Positions 34,972 through 43,845 are shown, counted from the stretch's first letter. The stretch: DNA of 45,272 nucleotides from an uncultured Alphaproteobacteria bacterium (GCA_902553945.1 CACDMT010000007.1:1-45272); one strand, 5' to 3'. Made by a program: numbers and translations. The notes: generated by a model not told the origin, from the letters alone.

Positions 34972-35442
34972 CTATCCTTTAAATTTCTTGTGACAGGAAC
35001 CACAATTTTCAGCCATTGATTTAAATGAATCATTAAGCATCTCCTGATCTTCTAATTCCACACTTAGTTTAATCATCTCAATATCATTTATAAATTTTTG
35101 GGTGTATTCTGCAAAAGTATCGATCTTCTCAATATTATCTGGATCATCAACTGTAGTCCAAATTGATTCACTAGCCTTACCATATTGACTGCCTTCAGGG
35201 AATAAACCCTTAAATTGTATTGCTGCATTAAGCAATATTTCGCTTAATCTTTGAATTTCTTCAAAATTTTCTGAAGATATAATTTTGTGAATTTTCGAGG
35301 ATGAGCTTTTTATTTCCTGCATTTTAGCCATTCTTGTATTAACTATTTCCTCTAGAGATTTGTCTTCAAGAGTGACTTGATGGGCGAAAATAAGAGTGGG
35401 TAAAACAAAGGTTAGCAATAAAATTTTAAATATAATAGCCAT
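34972..35442 (-). CDS. Cytochrome c' / c556 family protein (class II cytochrome c)
   Basis: A 156-aa exported protein. A signal peptide (about 1-20, ending LIFA) is followed by a four-helix bundle with the heme motif CGSCHKK at 147-153, right at the C-terminus as in class II cytochromes c. The family includes cytochrome c' (NO-binding) and c556 (electron carrier); the sequence does not separate them. The start overlaps the end of the iolE-like gene by 17 bases, so the two share a message. Confidence 0.88.
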   Translation of the reverse strand: MAIIFKILLLTFVLPTLIFAHQVTLEDKSLEEIVNTRMAKMQEIKSSSSKIHKIISSENFEEIQRLSEILLNAAIQFKGLFPEGSQYGKASESIWTTVDDPDNIEKIDTFAEYTQKFINDIEMIKLSVELEDQEMLNDSFKSMAENCGSCHKKFKG

Positions 35443-36319
35443 TTTTAGTAAGAATACTATTTAGGTACTTATATCCAATTTTTGCATATTCAAGTGGGTT
35501 TGCTTTTTTTGGATCTTGTTCAGCTTCAATAACTAACCAATTTGTGTATTCATTATCATATAAAATTTTTATCAATGGATTATAATCAATACATCCATCA
35601 CCTGGTACAGTAAATACACCTTCTAAAAACGAGTCTCTAAAACTTAAATCATTTTTTATTGAATTAAGAAAAATATTTTTTCTTATATCTTTACAATGTA
35701 CATGATTAATTCTTGAAATATAAGTTTTCAAAATTTTTTCATAATCTGCTTTAGCAAACATTAAATGCCCGGTATCATATAGAAGAAAAGTATTTTCATT
35801 TGTACAGGAGATAAATTTATCAACATCTTCTTCTGATTGAATTATCGTTCCCATATGTTCGTGGTAAGACATTGGCATTCCTTCATCAATTAACATGTTA
35901 GAAAGTTCATTAATTTTTTGGCAATAACTTTTCCATTCATCTTTCTCCAAACTTGGCCTGGAACTTAATGGTTTGCTCCCATCTCCTTGTATTGATCCTG
36001 ACACATCAGCAAATATAAATACATCTGCCTTTACAAGTTTTAATAAATTTAAATGATCTTGAAGAGCTAGCCATTCTTCTTTAGCTGTTCTTGCCCTTAA
36101 CAAAGATCCATACCATCCACCTGGCATTTTTAAATTGAATTTATTTAATAAGAAATTAGTTATTCCAGGGTTTCTGGGAAATTTCCCTCCAAGCTCAATT
36201 CCGCTAAAACCAGATGTTTTTGCATCTTCTAGACATTTTTCAATTGGGGTATCTCCTCCTAATTCAGGCATGTCATCATTGCTCCAAGCTATCGGAGCTA
36301 TTCCTAATTTTATTTTCAT
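35426..36319 (-). CDS. iolE: Myo-inosose-2 dehydratase-like protein (IolE), sugar phosphate isomerase/epimerase fold
   Basis: A 297-aa TIM-barrel enzyme. The start LGIAPIAWSNDDMPELGG and the following GFSGIELGGKFPR are almost the textbook IolE sequence; metal-site segments MSYHEHMGT, YDTGHLMF, NHVHCKD and VIEAEQDP follow in order. IolE dehydrates 2-keto-myo-inositol to 3D-(3,5/4)-trihydroxycyclohexane-1,2-dione (EC 4.2.1.44). No other iol genes are in the window, so the pathway must be completed elsewhere or the enzyme acts on another sugar. Confidence 0.88.
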   Translation of the reverse strand: MKIKLGIAPIAWSNDDMPELGGDTPIEKCLEDAKTSGFSGIELGGKFPRNPGITNFLLNKFNLKMPGGWYGSLLRARTAKEEWLALQDHLNLLKLVKADVFIFADVSGSIQGDGSKPLSSRPSLEKDEWKSYCQKINELSNMLIDEGMPMSYHEHMGTIIQSEEDVDKFISCTNENTFLLYDTGHLMFAKADYEKILKTYISRINHVHCKDIRKNIFLNSIKNDLSFRDSFLEGVFTVPGDGCIDYNPLIKILYDNEYTNWLVIEAEQDPKKANPLEYAKIGYKYLNSILTKNGYYI

Positions 36320-36362
36320 GTTGTTTTGTTTATTTCATGATAGATTAAAAATAAAGATAAAT

Positions 36363-37178
36363 ATGAACATTTTATTAGTAGACGGAAATGAAAAAGAGGC
36401 TTCTGATAGATATATTAGAATGGGTATGGAAACCCAATTTGAAGTTTATAAAAAAATTTTAACAAAAAATAGTAAAAGCAGTATTAATGTCACTTTAATT
36501 CAACCAGCTATTCATGATCAATACCTTCCAGTAGGCACAAATCTTGATGATTTTGATGCAATTGCTTGGACAGGAAGTTTATTAAATATATATGATGAAA
36601 CTGCATCTATAGTTAAACAAATAGATCTAGCTAAAGAATTATTTAAAAGAAAAAATAAAATTTTTGGAAGTTGCTGGGGGTTACAAGTTTTAGTTACCGC
36701 AGCTGGTGGGAAAGTAAGAAAAAATCCCAAAGGACTTGAGGCAATTGTTGCAAAAAATATTAAATTAAATGAAGAAGGCTGTATTCATCCAATGTATAAA
36801 AACAAAAAAAAACAGTTCAATGCATTTTGCTGGCATTATGATGAGGCTGAAACGTTACCTAATAATACTAAAGTACTTGCTTCCAACAATAAAAGTAAAT
36901 TTCAATCAATAAGTTTTACATTTAATAATTCATCTATATGGGCTGTTCAATACCACCCAGAATTTAACCCAAATTGGATGGCTGGTCTAATGATTCAAAG
37001 AAAAGATATTTTATTACAAAATAATATATATAAAAACTCTTTAGATTTTGAAAAAGAAAAAAATATTTTATTAAATCATAATGAAATAAGCGACAAAGTA
37101 TTTAACGATTATGTTGATTTAATTGATGAAAATACACATTCTTTAGAAATTGCAAATTGGCTAGAATTAAAAATCTAA
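36363..37178 (+). CDS. Class I glutamine amidotransferase domain protein
   Basis: A 271-aa protein with the class I amidotransferase triad: Cys104 in FGSCWGLQVL, His198 and Glu200 in VQYHPEF. It is a stand-alone domain like that of GMP synthase, with an extra C-terminal helical tail (about 205-271). Such proteins may hydrolyse gamma-glutamyl compounds (PuuD-like) or act as glutaminases for a partner; no partner is adjacent. I start at ATG 36363, since an upstream reading would run through the antisense of iolE. The end overlaps glpK by four bases. Confidence 0.82.
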   Translation: MNILLVDGNEKEASDRYIRMGMETQFEVYKKILTKNSKSSINVTLIQPAIHDQYLPVGTNLDDFDAIAWTGSLLNIYDETASIVKQIDLAKELFKRKNKIFGSCWGLQVLVTAAGGKVRKNPKGLEAIVAKNIKLNEEGCIHPMYKNKKKQFNAFCWHYDEAETLPNNTKVLASNNKSKFQSISFTFNNSSIWAVQYHPEFNPNWMAGLMIQRKDILLQNNIYKNSLDFEKEKNILLNHNEISDKVFNDYVDLIDENTHSLEIANWLELKI

Positions 37179-38656
37179 TAAAAATTATTTACTGCATTAA
37201 TAACATTTTTCCATTTATTTACATTAGATTTTGCTTTTTTCTTTTTTAAATTAGGAATTGAGATAGAATTTTTTTTCCATAATTTTTTTATATCATCTGT
37301 ATTTTTAATAATTCCAGCTTGTAAGCCAGCAAGAAAGGCGGCGCCTAAAGAAGTTGTTTCTATATTTTCTGGTCTAATTATTTTTATTTGAGTGATATTA
37401 GAAAGACTTTGAAGAAAACTATTATTGTTAATCATTCCTCCATCAACTTTGATTTCACTTATTTTTATTTTTGAGTCTTTTTCCATACATTCTATTAGTT
37501 CATATGTTTGATAAGAAAGACTATCTAGTGTAGCTTTAACTATATCTTCTTTAGAGGTATTTCTTGTTAAGCCAAAAAAACTTCCTCTAGCATTTGCATT
37601 CCAATATGGCGCCCCCAATCCAGTTAAAGCTGGAACAAAAAAAACATTTTCTTCTTTGTTTGCTTTTTTATAAAGTTTGTCAGTTTCTTTAGAATTTTTA
37701 AAAAAATTTAAATTATCTCTTAGCCATTGAATTGCTGAACCAGCAACAAATATACTACCTTCATAGCAAAACATTTTTTTTCCATTTATTTTAAAAGCAA
37801 CAGTTGTAAGTAATCTATTTTTTGATAATTTAAATTTATTACCGATATTCATTAATAGAAAACAACCTGTTCCATAAGTACTTTTAGAATGACCTTTATC
37901 GAAGCAAGCTTGACCTATAGTAGCTGCTTGTTGATCACCTGCCATACCTCCTATCTTAATTGCACTTCCAAATAAATCTGTTGATCCAAAATCATATGAA
38001 TTCTCAACTACCTTAGGTAATATTTTTTTTGGTATTCCAAAAGTACTTAACATATCCTCAGACCATATTTCTTTTTTAGAGTCAAATATCATAGTTCTTG
38101 ATGCATTGGTTATATCTGTCAAATGAGATTTACCTCTAGTTAAATTCCATAGCAGCCATGTATCAATTGTACCAAAAACAAGATTATTTTTTTTAAGAAT
38201 TTCTTTTGCAGATTTTACATTTTTTAATATCCATTGTATTTTTGTAGCTGAAAAATAGGGATCAAGTGTTAAACCAGTGATTTGTTGTATTTTTTTATCT
38301 TTGATTCTTTTTTTTAAACCTAAGCAGTATTCACTTGTTCTTCTGTCTTGCCATACAATAGCATTATATACAGGTTTCCCATTTTTTTTATTCCATAATA
38401 CTGTTGTTTCTCTTTGATTTGTAATACCAATTGAAATTATGTTATTTGATTTTAATTTATTTTTTTTTAAAATTTTTTTTATTAGAATCTTTACATCATT
38501 CCATATTTCATTTGCATTATGCTCCACCCATCCATCTCTGGGGAAATATTGATTAAATTCTTTTTGTAAAATGTCGTATATTTCAAATTTTTTATTGTAC
38601 AAAACTATTCTAGAACTAGTAGTGCCCTGATCAATAACTAAAAGATAATCTCTCAT
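37175..38656 (-). CDS. glpK: Glycerol kinase
   Basis: A 493-aa FGGY-family kinase that phosphorylates glycerol to sn-glycerol 3-phosphate (EC 2.7.1.30). The N-terminus DYLLVIDQGTTSSRIVLYN, the substrate segment GITNQRETTVLWNKKNGKP and the ATP-domain stretch LGAPYWNANARGSFFGLTR with VDGGMINN are diagnostic. The length equals the bacterial norm. It follows parE by two bases on the same strand, so it is likely read through from parE. No glpF or glpD is in the window. Confidence 0.95.
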   Translation of the reverse strand: MRDYLLVIDQGTTSSRIVLYNKKFEIYDILQKEFNQYFPRDGWVEHNANEIWNDVKILIKKILKKNKLKSNNIISIGITNQRETTVLWNKKNGKPVYNAIVWQDRRTSEYCLGLKKRIKDKKIQQITGLTLDPYFSATKIQWILKNVKSAKEILKKNNLVFGTIDTWLLWNLTRGKSHLTDITNASRTMIFDSKKEIWSEDMLSTFGIPKKILPKVVENSYDFGSTDLFGSAIKIGGMAGDQQAATIGQACFDKGHSKSTYGTGCFLLMNIGNKFKLSKNRLLTTVAFKINGKKMFCYEGSIFVAGSAIQWLRDNLNFFKNSKETDKLYKKANKEENVFFVPALTGLGAPYWNANARGSFFGLTRNTSKEDIVKATLDSLSYQTYELIECMEKDSKIKISEIKVDGGMINNNSFLQSLSNITQIKIIRPENIETTSLGAAFLAGLQAGIIKNTDDIKKLWKKNSISIPNLKKKKAKSNVNKWKNVINAVNNFY

Positions 38657-38658
38657 AA

Positions 38659-40593
38659 TTAAATATCTAAATTCTTAATAAAGTTTGCATTTTTTTGAAT
38701 AAATTTAAATCGCAACTCTGCTTGTTTTCCCATCAATGTTTCAAACAATTTTTCATTTGCTTTTGTATCTTTTCCAACCTTTTCAGGATTAATAGATATA
38801 AGTTTTCTGTTATTTTGATCCATAGTTGTGTCTTTAAGTTGTTCAGAAGGCATTTCACCTAGACCTTTAAATCGTGTTATTTTATAGTTATCTATTTTAA
38901 ATTCTTTTTTAATAATTTCATTTTTTTCTTTTTCATTAAAGGCATAAAAGTATTTGTTGTTATCATAAATTTTAAATAGAGGAGGCATAGCTATATATAA
39001 TCTATTTTGATCAATTAGTTTTTTCATATATTTGTAAAAAAAAGTAATCAATAAAGTAGCAATATGTGAGCCATCTACATCTGCGTCAGTCATTAAAATT
39101 ATTTTTTCATATCTTAGTTTTTTAATATCAAAGTTTTTTCCTATACCACAGCCAAGTGATTGAATTAAATTTTGAATCTCATTGTTATCTGCAATTTTAG
39201 ACAATCCTACATTGTAAACATTTAAAATTTTACCTCTAAGTGGCAATATTGCCTGTAATTCTCTGTTACGCGCTTGCTTTGCTGATCCGCCAGCACTATC
39301 ACCTTCAACAATAAAAATTTCTGTATTATTGGTAGATCTACTTGAGCAATCTACTAATTTTCCAGGCAACCTATTCCTTTCTTTAAAGCTTTTTCTGTCT
39401 AAATCTTGAATTTTTGATAAATCAGTTCTTTGTAACGCTCTTTCGACTAAATTATCTAGTAAAATTTTTGAATTTTTTCTGTTAGAATTCAGCCATAATA
39501 AGAATTCTTGTTGAGATTTATTTTCTATTTTTTTTTGAAGTGAGGGCATAATAATTCTTTTTTTTGTCTGCCCTTCAAAACTGGGGTCATTAATAAAAAT
39601 TGATATAATAATATCTGAAAAATCAATTATATCATTTTGATTTATATTATTAATTTTAGATATTTGGTTTTTTTGACCATATAGTTTTATAGCTTTTAAT
39701 ATTCCATTTTTTACACCTATTTCATGAGATCCTCCATCTGGCGTTTCAATTGTATTGCAATATGATAATAAACTTGAAGACTCATCCTTATTAAAAGAAA
39801 TATATATTTCATAATTTTCATCATCGTTAAATTTACTCTTTAGAGAAAAATTTTTTTCAAATAATTTTTTTTTATTTGAATACTCAGATTTAAAGAAATC
39901 CTCAATACCATTTTTATAATAAAAAACTTTTTTATTAGGTGTTTTATCATTGATTAGATCTTTATCAATTTCAAAAGTTATTGTTGTTCCACCAACTAAT
40001 ACAGATTTCATATTAATAAAATTATATAGTTTTTTTGGAACATAATTTGTTACATCAAAAATTAAATCATCAGGTATAAATGTAATTTCAGTGCCTTTTA
40101 GTTTTTTACTGCATTTATTTATTTTAACTTTTGTTTTTACTTTACCTTTAGAGTATTCTTGATGATAGACTTTGCCATCTTTGTAAACATCAACTATAAG
40201 ATGTGAACTTAGGGCATTTACAACTGAAATTCCCACTCCGTGTAATCCACCTGAGGTTTTATATGCATTACTATTAAATTTACCTCCTGCATGAAGAGTA
40301 GTTAGTACTACTTCTAAAGCTCTTTTATTTTTATATTTTGGATGAAAGTCAACTGGAATGCCTCTTCCATCATCTTTAATAGTAATAGTTCCATTCTTTT
40401 TATAATTAAAATATATTTTAGATGCATGTCCAGCTAAGACCTCATCTATACTATTATCTAAAATTTCATTTACTAAATGATGAAGACCATCTTGGTTTGT
40501 GCTTCCAATATACATTCCGGGTCTTTTTCTTACAGGCTCTAAACCTTCAAGAACTTCTATATCTTTAGCTTTATAAGTGGTTTTTTTTGCCAT
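38659..40593 (-). CDS. parE: DNA topoisomerase IV subunit B
   Basis: A 644-aa type IIA topoisomerase subunit. It has the GHKL ATPase (LVNEILDNSIDEVLAGH, GGLHGVGISVVNALS), a transducer domain, and a TOPRIM domain with VEGDSAGGSAKQARNRE and MTDADVDGSHI, followed by the C-terminal RFKGLGEMPSEQL. The shorter length and the sequence EGLEPVRKRPGMYIGST near the start fit ParE better than GyrB (about 800 aa), though alphaproteobacterial naming should be confirmed by a tree. I use the ATG at 40593 (MAKKTTYK) and not a TTG five codons upstream. Confidence 0.9.
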   Translation of the reverse strand: MAKKTTYKAKDIEVLEGLEPVRKRPGMYIGSTNQDGLHHLVNEILDNSIDEVLAGHASKIYFNYKKNGTITIKDDGRGIPVDFHPKYKNKRALEVVLTTLHAGGKFNSNAYKTSGGLHGVGISVVNALSSHLIVDVYKDGKVYHQEYSKGKVKTKVKINKCSKKLKGTEITFIPDDLIFDVTNYVPKKLYNFINMKSVLVGGTTITFEIDKDLINDKTPNKKVFYYKNGIEDFFKSEYSNKKKLFEKNFSLKSKFNDDENYEIYISFNKDESSSLLSYCNTIETPDGGSHEIGVKNGILKAIKLYGQKNQISKINNINQNDIIDFSDIIISIFINDPSFEGQTKKRIIMPSLQKKIENKSQQEFLLWLNSNRKNSKILLDNLVERALQRTDLSKIQDLDRKSFKERNRLPGKLVDCSSRSTNNTEIFIVEGDSAGGSAKQARNRELQAILPLRGKILNVYNVGLSKIADNNEIQNLIQSLGCGIGKNFDIKKLRYEKIILMTDADVDGSHIATLLITFFYKYMKKLIDQNRLYIAMPPLFKIYDNNKYFYAFNEKEKNEIIKKEFKIDNYKITRFKGLGEMPSEQLKDTTMDQNNRKLISINPEKVGKDTKANEKLFETLMGKQAELRFKFIQKNANFIKNLDI

Positions 40594-40632
40594 AATAATT
40601 CTTATCAAAACTATTAAGGTAAAAACATAAAA

Positions 40633-40654
40633 AAAACCGCCATAAGGCGGTTTT
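40633..40654 (-). terminator. Intrinsic terminator of glnA
   Basis: A nine-base stem (AAAACCGCC with its complement) around a four-base loop, with a run of T on the minus strand, 16 bases after the glnA stop. Its high GC core contrasts with the surrounding DNA. It separates glnA from parE. Confidence 0.92.
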
Positions 40655-40670
40655 ATTTATTTAATTTATT

Positions 40671-42101
40671 TTATGCGTCGTAATATAATTTAAACTCATG
40701 AGGGTGAGGTCTAATATTAATTGGATCAACTTCACTCTCTTTTTTATAGCTTATATAAGTATCAATAACATCCTTAGTAAATACATCTCCTTCTAATAAA
40801 AATGCATGATCTTTTTCAAGAGCGTCAAGAGACTCAGCTAACGAACCTGGGGTAGATTGGATTTTTGACAAAACTTCATCACTAGCAGCATACAAATTAA
40901 TATCTGTAGGATCGCCAGGATTAATTTTATTTTTAATTCCATCCAATCCAGCCATTAACATCGCAGAAAAAGCAAGATATGGATTTGCACTTGGGTCAGG
41001 ACATCTGAATTCCATTCTCTTAGATTTTGGACTTTGTGAATAAGCAGGTATTCTTACAGAAGCTGTTCTATTCCTTTGAGAATAAACAATATTAACAGGA
41101 GCTTCAAATCCTGGAACTAATCTCTTATAAGAGTTAGTAGTTGGAGCACAAAATGCTAGCAAAGCTGGAGCATGTTTGAGAATACCACCAATATAATTAA
41201 GTGCTAAATCACTTAAATTAGCGTAGTTACCTTTCTTATACATAAGAGTGTCACCATCTTTCCAAACACTTTGATGTACATGCATTCCAGATCCATTGTC
41301 TTCAAATAGAGGTTTTGGCATAAATGTTGCTGTCATACCATGCTGTTTAGCAACATTTTTAACTACATATTTATATTTCATCATATCATCAGCCATTTTT
41401 AATAATGGTGAGAACTCTAAATCAATTTCACATTGACCGCCTGTTGCAACTTCATGGTGATGAGCTTCAACAGTTAAGCCAATATCTTGCATGGTCATAA
41501 CCATTTCTGTTCTTACATCTTGCAAGGTATCTACAGGAGGAAGAGGAAAATACCCTTCCTTGTGTCTTGGCTTATGTCCTAAGTTAGGATTTTCATCCGA
41601 TCCACTATTCCAAGTTCCTTCAGTAGAGTCAACTTCATGAAATGCAAAGTTAGATCCAGAGTCAAATTGAACATTATTGAAGACAAAAAATTCTGCTTCA
41701 GGACCAAAGAAAGCTGTGTCTCCAATACCAGATGATTTTAGATAAGCTTCAGCCTTCTTAGCTATGTTTCTTGGATCTCTGCTATAATCTACAAGTGTAA
41801 CAGGATCTTTAATGTTACAATGTAACGCTAGAGTTTTTTCAGAAAAGAAAGGATCAATGTATGCAGTAGCAGGATCAGGTAGAACGATCATGTCACTATC
41901 CTGAATTTCCTGAAAACCTCTAACAGATGATCCATCAAAGCCTAGTCCTTCAGAAAATATATCTTCTTCTAAAAATTTAATTGGTATTGTAAAATGTTGT
42001 GTTGTTCCTGGTATATCAGTGAACCTCATATCTACCATTTTGATGTCCATATCTTTAATTTCGGACATTAAGTCTTTTGATGTAGAGCTCTTTAATTTCA
42101 T
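40671..42101 (-). CDS. glnA: Glutamine synthetase type I
   Basis: A 476-aa enzyme that makes glutamine from glutamate, ammonia and ATP (EC 6.3.1.2). I start at ATG 42101, which has AAGGAG seven bases upstream; a TTG at 42122 would add seven residues. Signatures are the N-terminal [19 protein letters not shown] at 134-141, the ATP loop [18 protein letters not shown], and NRTASVRIP. Tyr404 is in the place of the adenylylated tyrosine, but what follows (NLYAASDEV) differs from the usual NLYDLPPEE. The 5' untranslated region carries two glutamine riboswitch aptamers and a hairpin, so control by glutamine at the RNA level is expected. Confidence 0.96.
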   Translation of the reverse strand: MKLKSSTSKDLMSEIKDMDIKMVDMRFTDIPGTTQHFTIPIKFLEEDIFSEGLGFDGSSVRGFQEIQDSDMIVLPDPATAYIDPFFSEKTLALHCNIKDPVTLVDYSRDPRNIAKKAEAYLKSSGIGDTAFFGPEAEFFVFNNVQFDSGSNFAFHEVDSTEGTWNSGSDENPNLGHKPRHKEGYFPLPPVDTLQDVRTEMVMTMQDIGLTVEAHHHEVATGGQCEIDLEFSPLLKMADDMMKYKYVVKNVAKQHGMTATFMPKPLFEDNGSGMHVHQSVWKDGDTLMYKKGNYANLSDLALNYIGGILKHAPALLAFCAPTTNSYKRLVPGFEAPVNIVYSQRNRTASVRIPAYSQSPKSKRMEFRCPDPSANPYLAFSAMLMAGLDGIKNKINPGDPTDINLYAASDEVLSKIQSTPGSLAESLDALEKDHAFLLEGDVFTKDVIDTYISYKKESEVDPINIRPHPHEFKLYYDA

Positions 42102-42124
42102 ATCTATCTCCTTATTCAACAAAT

Positions 42125-42144
42125 GGATAATGTTACCACTATCC
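42125..42144 (-). promoter_or_regulatory. GTAA-loop hairpin in the glnA leader (possible expression platform)
   Basis: On the minus strand GGATAGTG and CATTATCC form an eight-base stem (one G-T) closed by a GTAA tetraloop of the GNRA class. It lies between the second glutamine aptamer and the ribosome binding site of glnA, where a riboswitch usually has its output element. Its role is inferred. Confidence 0.5.
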
Positions 42145-42181
42145 GGTTAAATCATGCTCTAGTTATGAAATCTGCTTAATG

Positions 42182-42236
42182 CGCGTTCCTTCAGCTGAGC
42201 TTACTTCCGACCTACATATTAAGTAGGTTGAACGAT
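42182..42236 (-). promoter_or_regulatory. Glutamine riboswitch aptamer, second (glnA-proximal) copy
   Basis: The minus strand reads the glnA-type glutamine aptamer: CGTTCA at the start, a hairpin ACCTAC/GTAGGT, the conserved core CGGAAGTA, a small hairpin AGC/GCT, and GAAGGAACGC at the end, where GAACG pairs with the starting CGTTC as P1. Such RNAs bind glutamine and control nitrogen genes in cyanobacteria and in marine metagenomes. Compared with the first copy, both internal helices differ in sequence but keep pairing, which supports the fold. Confidence 0.88.
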
Positions 42237-42250
42237 TTATAACTTTTGCA

Positions 42251-42308
42251 TGCGTTCCTTCGGCAAAATGCCTACTTCCGACTCACATAACTTTATGAGT
42301 TGAACGAT
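42251..42308 (-). promoter_or_regulatory. Glutamine riboswitch aptamer, first (glnB-proximal) copy
   Basis: Same architecture as the second copy, 15 bases upstream of it in the direction of transcription: CGTTCA, a hairpin ACTCA/TGAGT, CGGAAGTAGGC, small hairpin GGC/GCC, and GAAGGAACGC. The CGTTC/GAACG pairing again forms P1. It begins about 42 bases after the glnB stop, so it can be transcribed from a promoter before glnB or from one in the short gap. Confidence 0.88.
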
Positions 42309-42349
42309 TACGGCCTAATTACTAGCTTTTTTTTAAAAGTAAAGAAAAA

Positions 42350-42691
42350 TTAGACAGCTTCACTGTCTTTTTCCCCAGTTCTTATTCTAATCACTTGTTC
42401 AATTGTTGAAACAAATATTTTTCCATCACCTATTTTTCCTGAATATGCACTAGTTTTTATACTTTCTATAACATCTTTTACTTGATCATCTTCAACAATA
42501 ACCTCTAATTTCATTTTTGCTAAAAATTCATCATCATAAGTATCGTCGGTATCTATTCCTCCTGAAGAACCTCTTTGTCTTCCAAATCCTTTTACATCAA
42601 TTACGGTCATACCTGAAATACCTTGTTCGTGTAAAGCATCTTTAACTTTAGATAATTTAAATGGTTTTATTATTGCTTCTATTTTTTTCAT
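42350..42691 (-). CDS. glnB: Nitrogen regulatory protein PII with divergent T-loop
   Basis: A 113-aa PII signal protein, normal in length. The N-terminus MKKIEAIIKPFKLSKVKDAL and the nucleotide-binding GKIGDGKIFVSTIEQVIRIRTGE are standard. The T-loop (about residues 37-58) is not: after GFGRQRG comes SSGGIDTDDTYDDEF in place of the usual HTExYRGAEYxVDF, with a one-residue insertion and many acidic residues. Tyr52 is the only tyrosine close to the uridylylation position 51. It overlaps the aminotransferase gene by four bases upstream and precedes the two glutamine aptamers and glnA. Confidence 0.93.
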   Translation of the reverse strand: MKKIEAIIKPFKLSKVKDALHEQGISGMTVIDVKGFGRQRGSSGGIDTDDTYDDEFLAKMKLEVIVEDDQVKDVIESIKTSAYSGKIGDGKIFVSTIEQVIRIRTGEKDSEAV

Positions 42692-43845
42692 ATTGTTGAT
42701 AACCTTTTAATAGCTTCTTCAATTTTTTCTATAGAATTCGCATAACTAATTCTAATAAAGTTTTCTGCTCTATCTCCAAAACTTATACCTGGTACGGTAG
42801 CAACGCCTTTTTCTTCAAGAGCTATATCAGAAAACTTTTTACCATTTAAACCAGTTTTTATTACATTGGGAAATGCATAAAATGCACCTCCAGGATTAAA
42901 ACAAGAAATATTCTGTAATTTATTGATTTCATTATGAAGATAGTTTTTTCTTTTTTCAAATTCCTTTACAATTTTATTAACTTCTTCTTGTGATCCTTTA
43001 ATGGCTTCTAATCCCGCATATTGTGATATGGAAGTGGGGCATGAATGATTGTTAACGCAAAGTTTGTTTGCATGATCAATTATTTTTTTTGGCCATACAC
43101 TCCATCCTAGCCTCCAACCTGTCATACAATAAGTTTTACTCCACCCTTCTAAAATAATCAGTCTTTCTAATAAATTGTCATATTTTAAAAAAGATGGCAT
43201 TTTAATATTTTTAAAAATAATTTTACTATAAATTTCATCACTAAGAATAAACAAATTAGGATATTCACTTAGTAACATTGCTAATTTATCAATTTTATTT
43301 TTATTCATAAAAGATCCTGTAGGATTATTCGGATTGTTTATTATTATTAAACTTGTTTTATTTGTGATAAGTTTTTTTAATTTATTTAAATCTATTTCAA
43401 AATTATTTGCTTCCTCCAAGTATAAAGGCACAGGTTTTGCTCCACTATACTTAATCATTGATCTGTAAATTGGAAAACCAGGATCTGGATATATTATTTC
43501 TTTATTTTTGCCTCCAAACAATAGGCAAGAGATAAATATAACTGGTTTACCACCAGGAGTAATAAGAACTTTTTGTGGATCAATTTTTTTTTTATAATCC
43601 TTAAATATTAAGTCAGATACTGCCTCTCTTAGCTCCGGTATACCATTTGAAGGAGTATAACCATGATAACCATCTTTTATTGCTTTTATTGCTGCTTCTT
43701 GAATATTTTTAGGAGTTGGAAAATCAGGCTGACCAATACCAAGATTAATAATATCTTTTCCACTGGACGCTAATTTGTTAGCTTTAGCAAGTATTGAAAA
43801 AGCAGTTTCTGTTTCAAGTTGAAATATTCTTTTTGAAAGTTGCAT
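42688..43845 (-). CDS. Class I pyridoxal-phosphate aminotransferase (aspartate aminotransferase-like)
   Basis: A 385-aa fold-type I aminotransferase. Signatures: LGIGQPDFPTP at about 35-45, NNPNNPTG at 170-177 (PLP/substrate contact), DEIYSKI at 203-209 and the PLP lysine Lys237 in EGWSKTYCMTGWRLGW, with the C-terminal FIRISYANS containing the carboxylate-binding Arg. Substrate within the aspartate/aromatic/methionine group is not decidable. It is the first gene of a likely aminotransferase-glnB(-glnA) unit, overlapping glnB by four bases, which ties it to nitrogen metabolism. Confidence 0.9.
   Translation of the reverse strand: MQLSKRIFQLETETAFSILAKANKLASSGKDIINLGIGQPDFPTPKNIQEAAIKAIKDGYHGYTPSNGIPELREAVSDLIFKDYKKKIDPQKVLITPGGKPVIFISCLLFGGKNKEIIYPDPGFPIYRSMIKYSGAKPVPLYLEEANNFEIDLNKLKKLITNKTSLIIINNPNNPTGSFMNKNKIDKLAMLLSEYPNLFILSDEIYSKIIFKNIKMPSFLKYDNLLERLIILEGWSKTYCMTGWRLGWSVWPKKIIDHANKLCVNNHSCPTSISQYAGLEAIKGSQEEVNKIVKEFEKRKNYLHNEINKLQNISCFNPGGAFYAFPNVIKTGLNGKKFSDIALEEKGVATVPGISFGDRAENFIRISYANSIEKIEEAIKRLSTI

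Noticed and set aside
36135-36362. Long N-terminal extension of the glutamine amidotransferase
   Set aside because: The extra 76 residues lie antisense to iolE and do not resemble the family; the ATG at 36363 begins a normal first strand.
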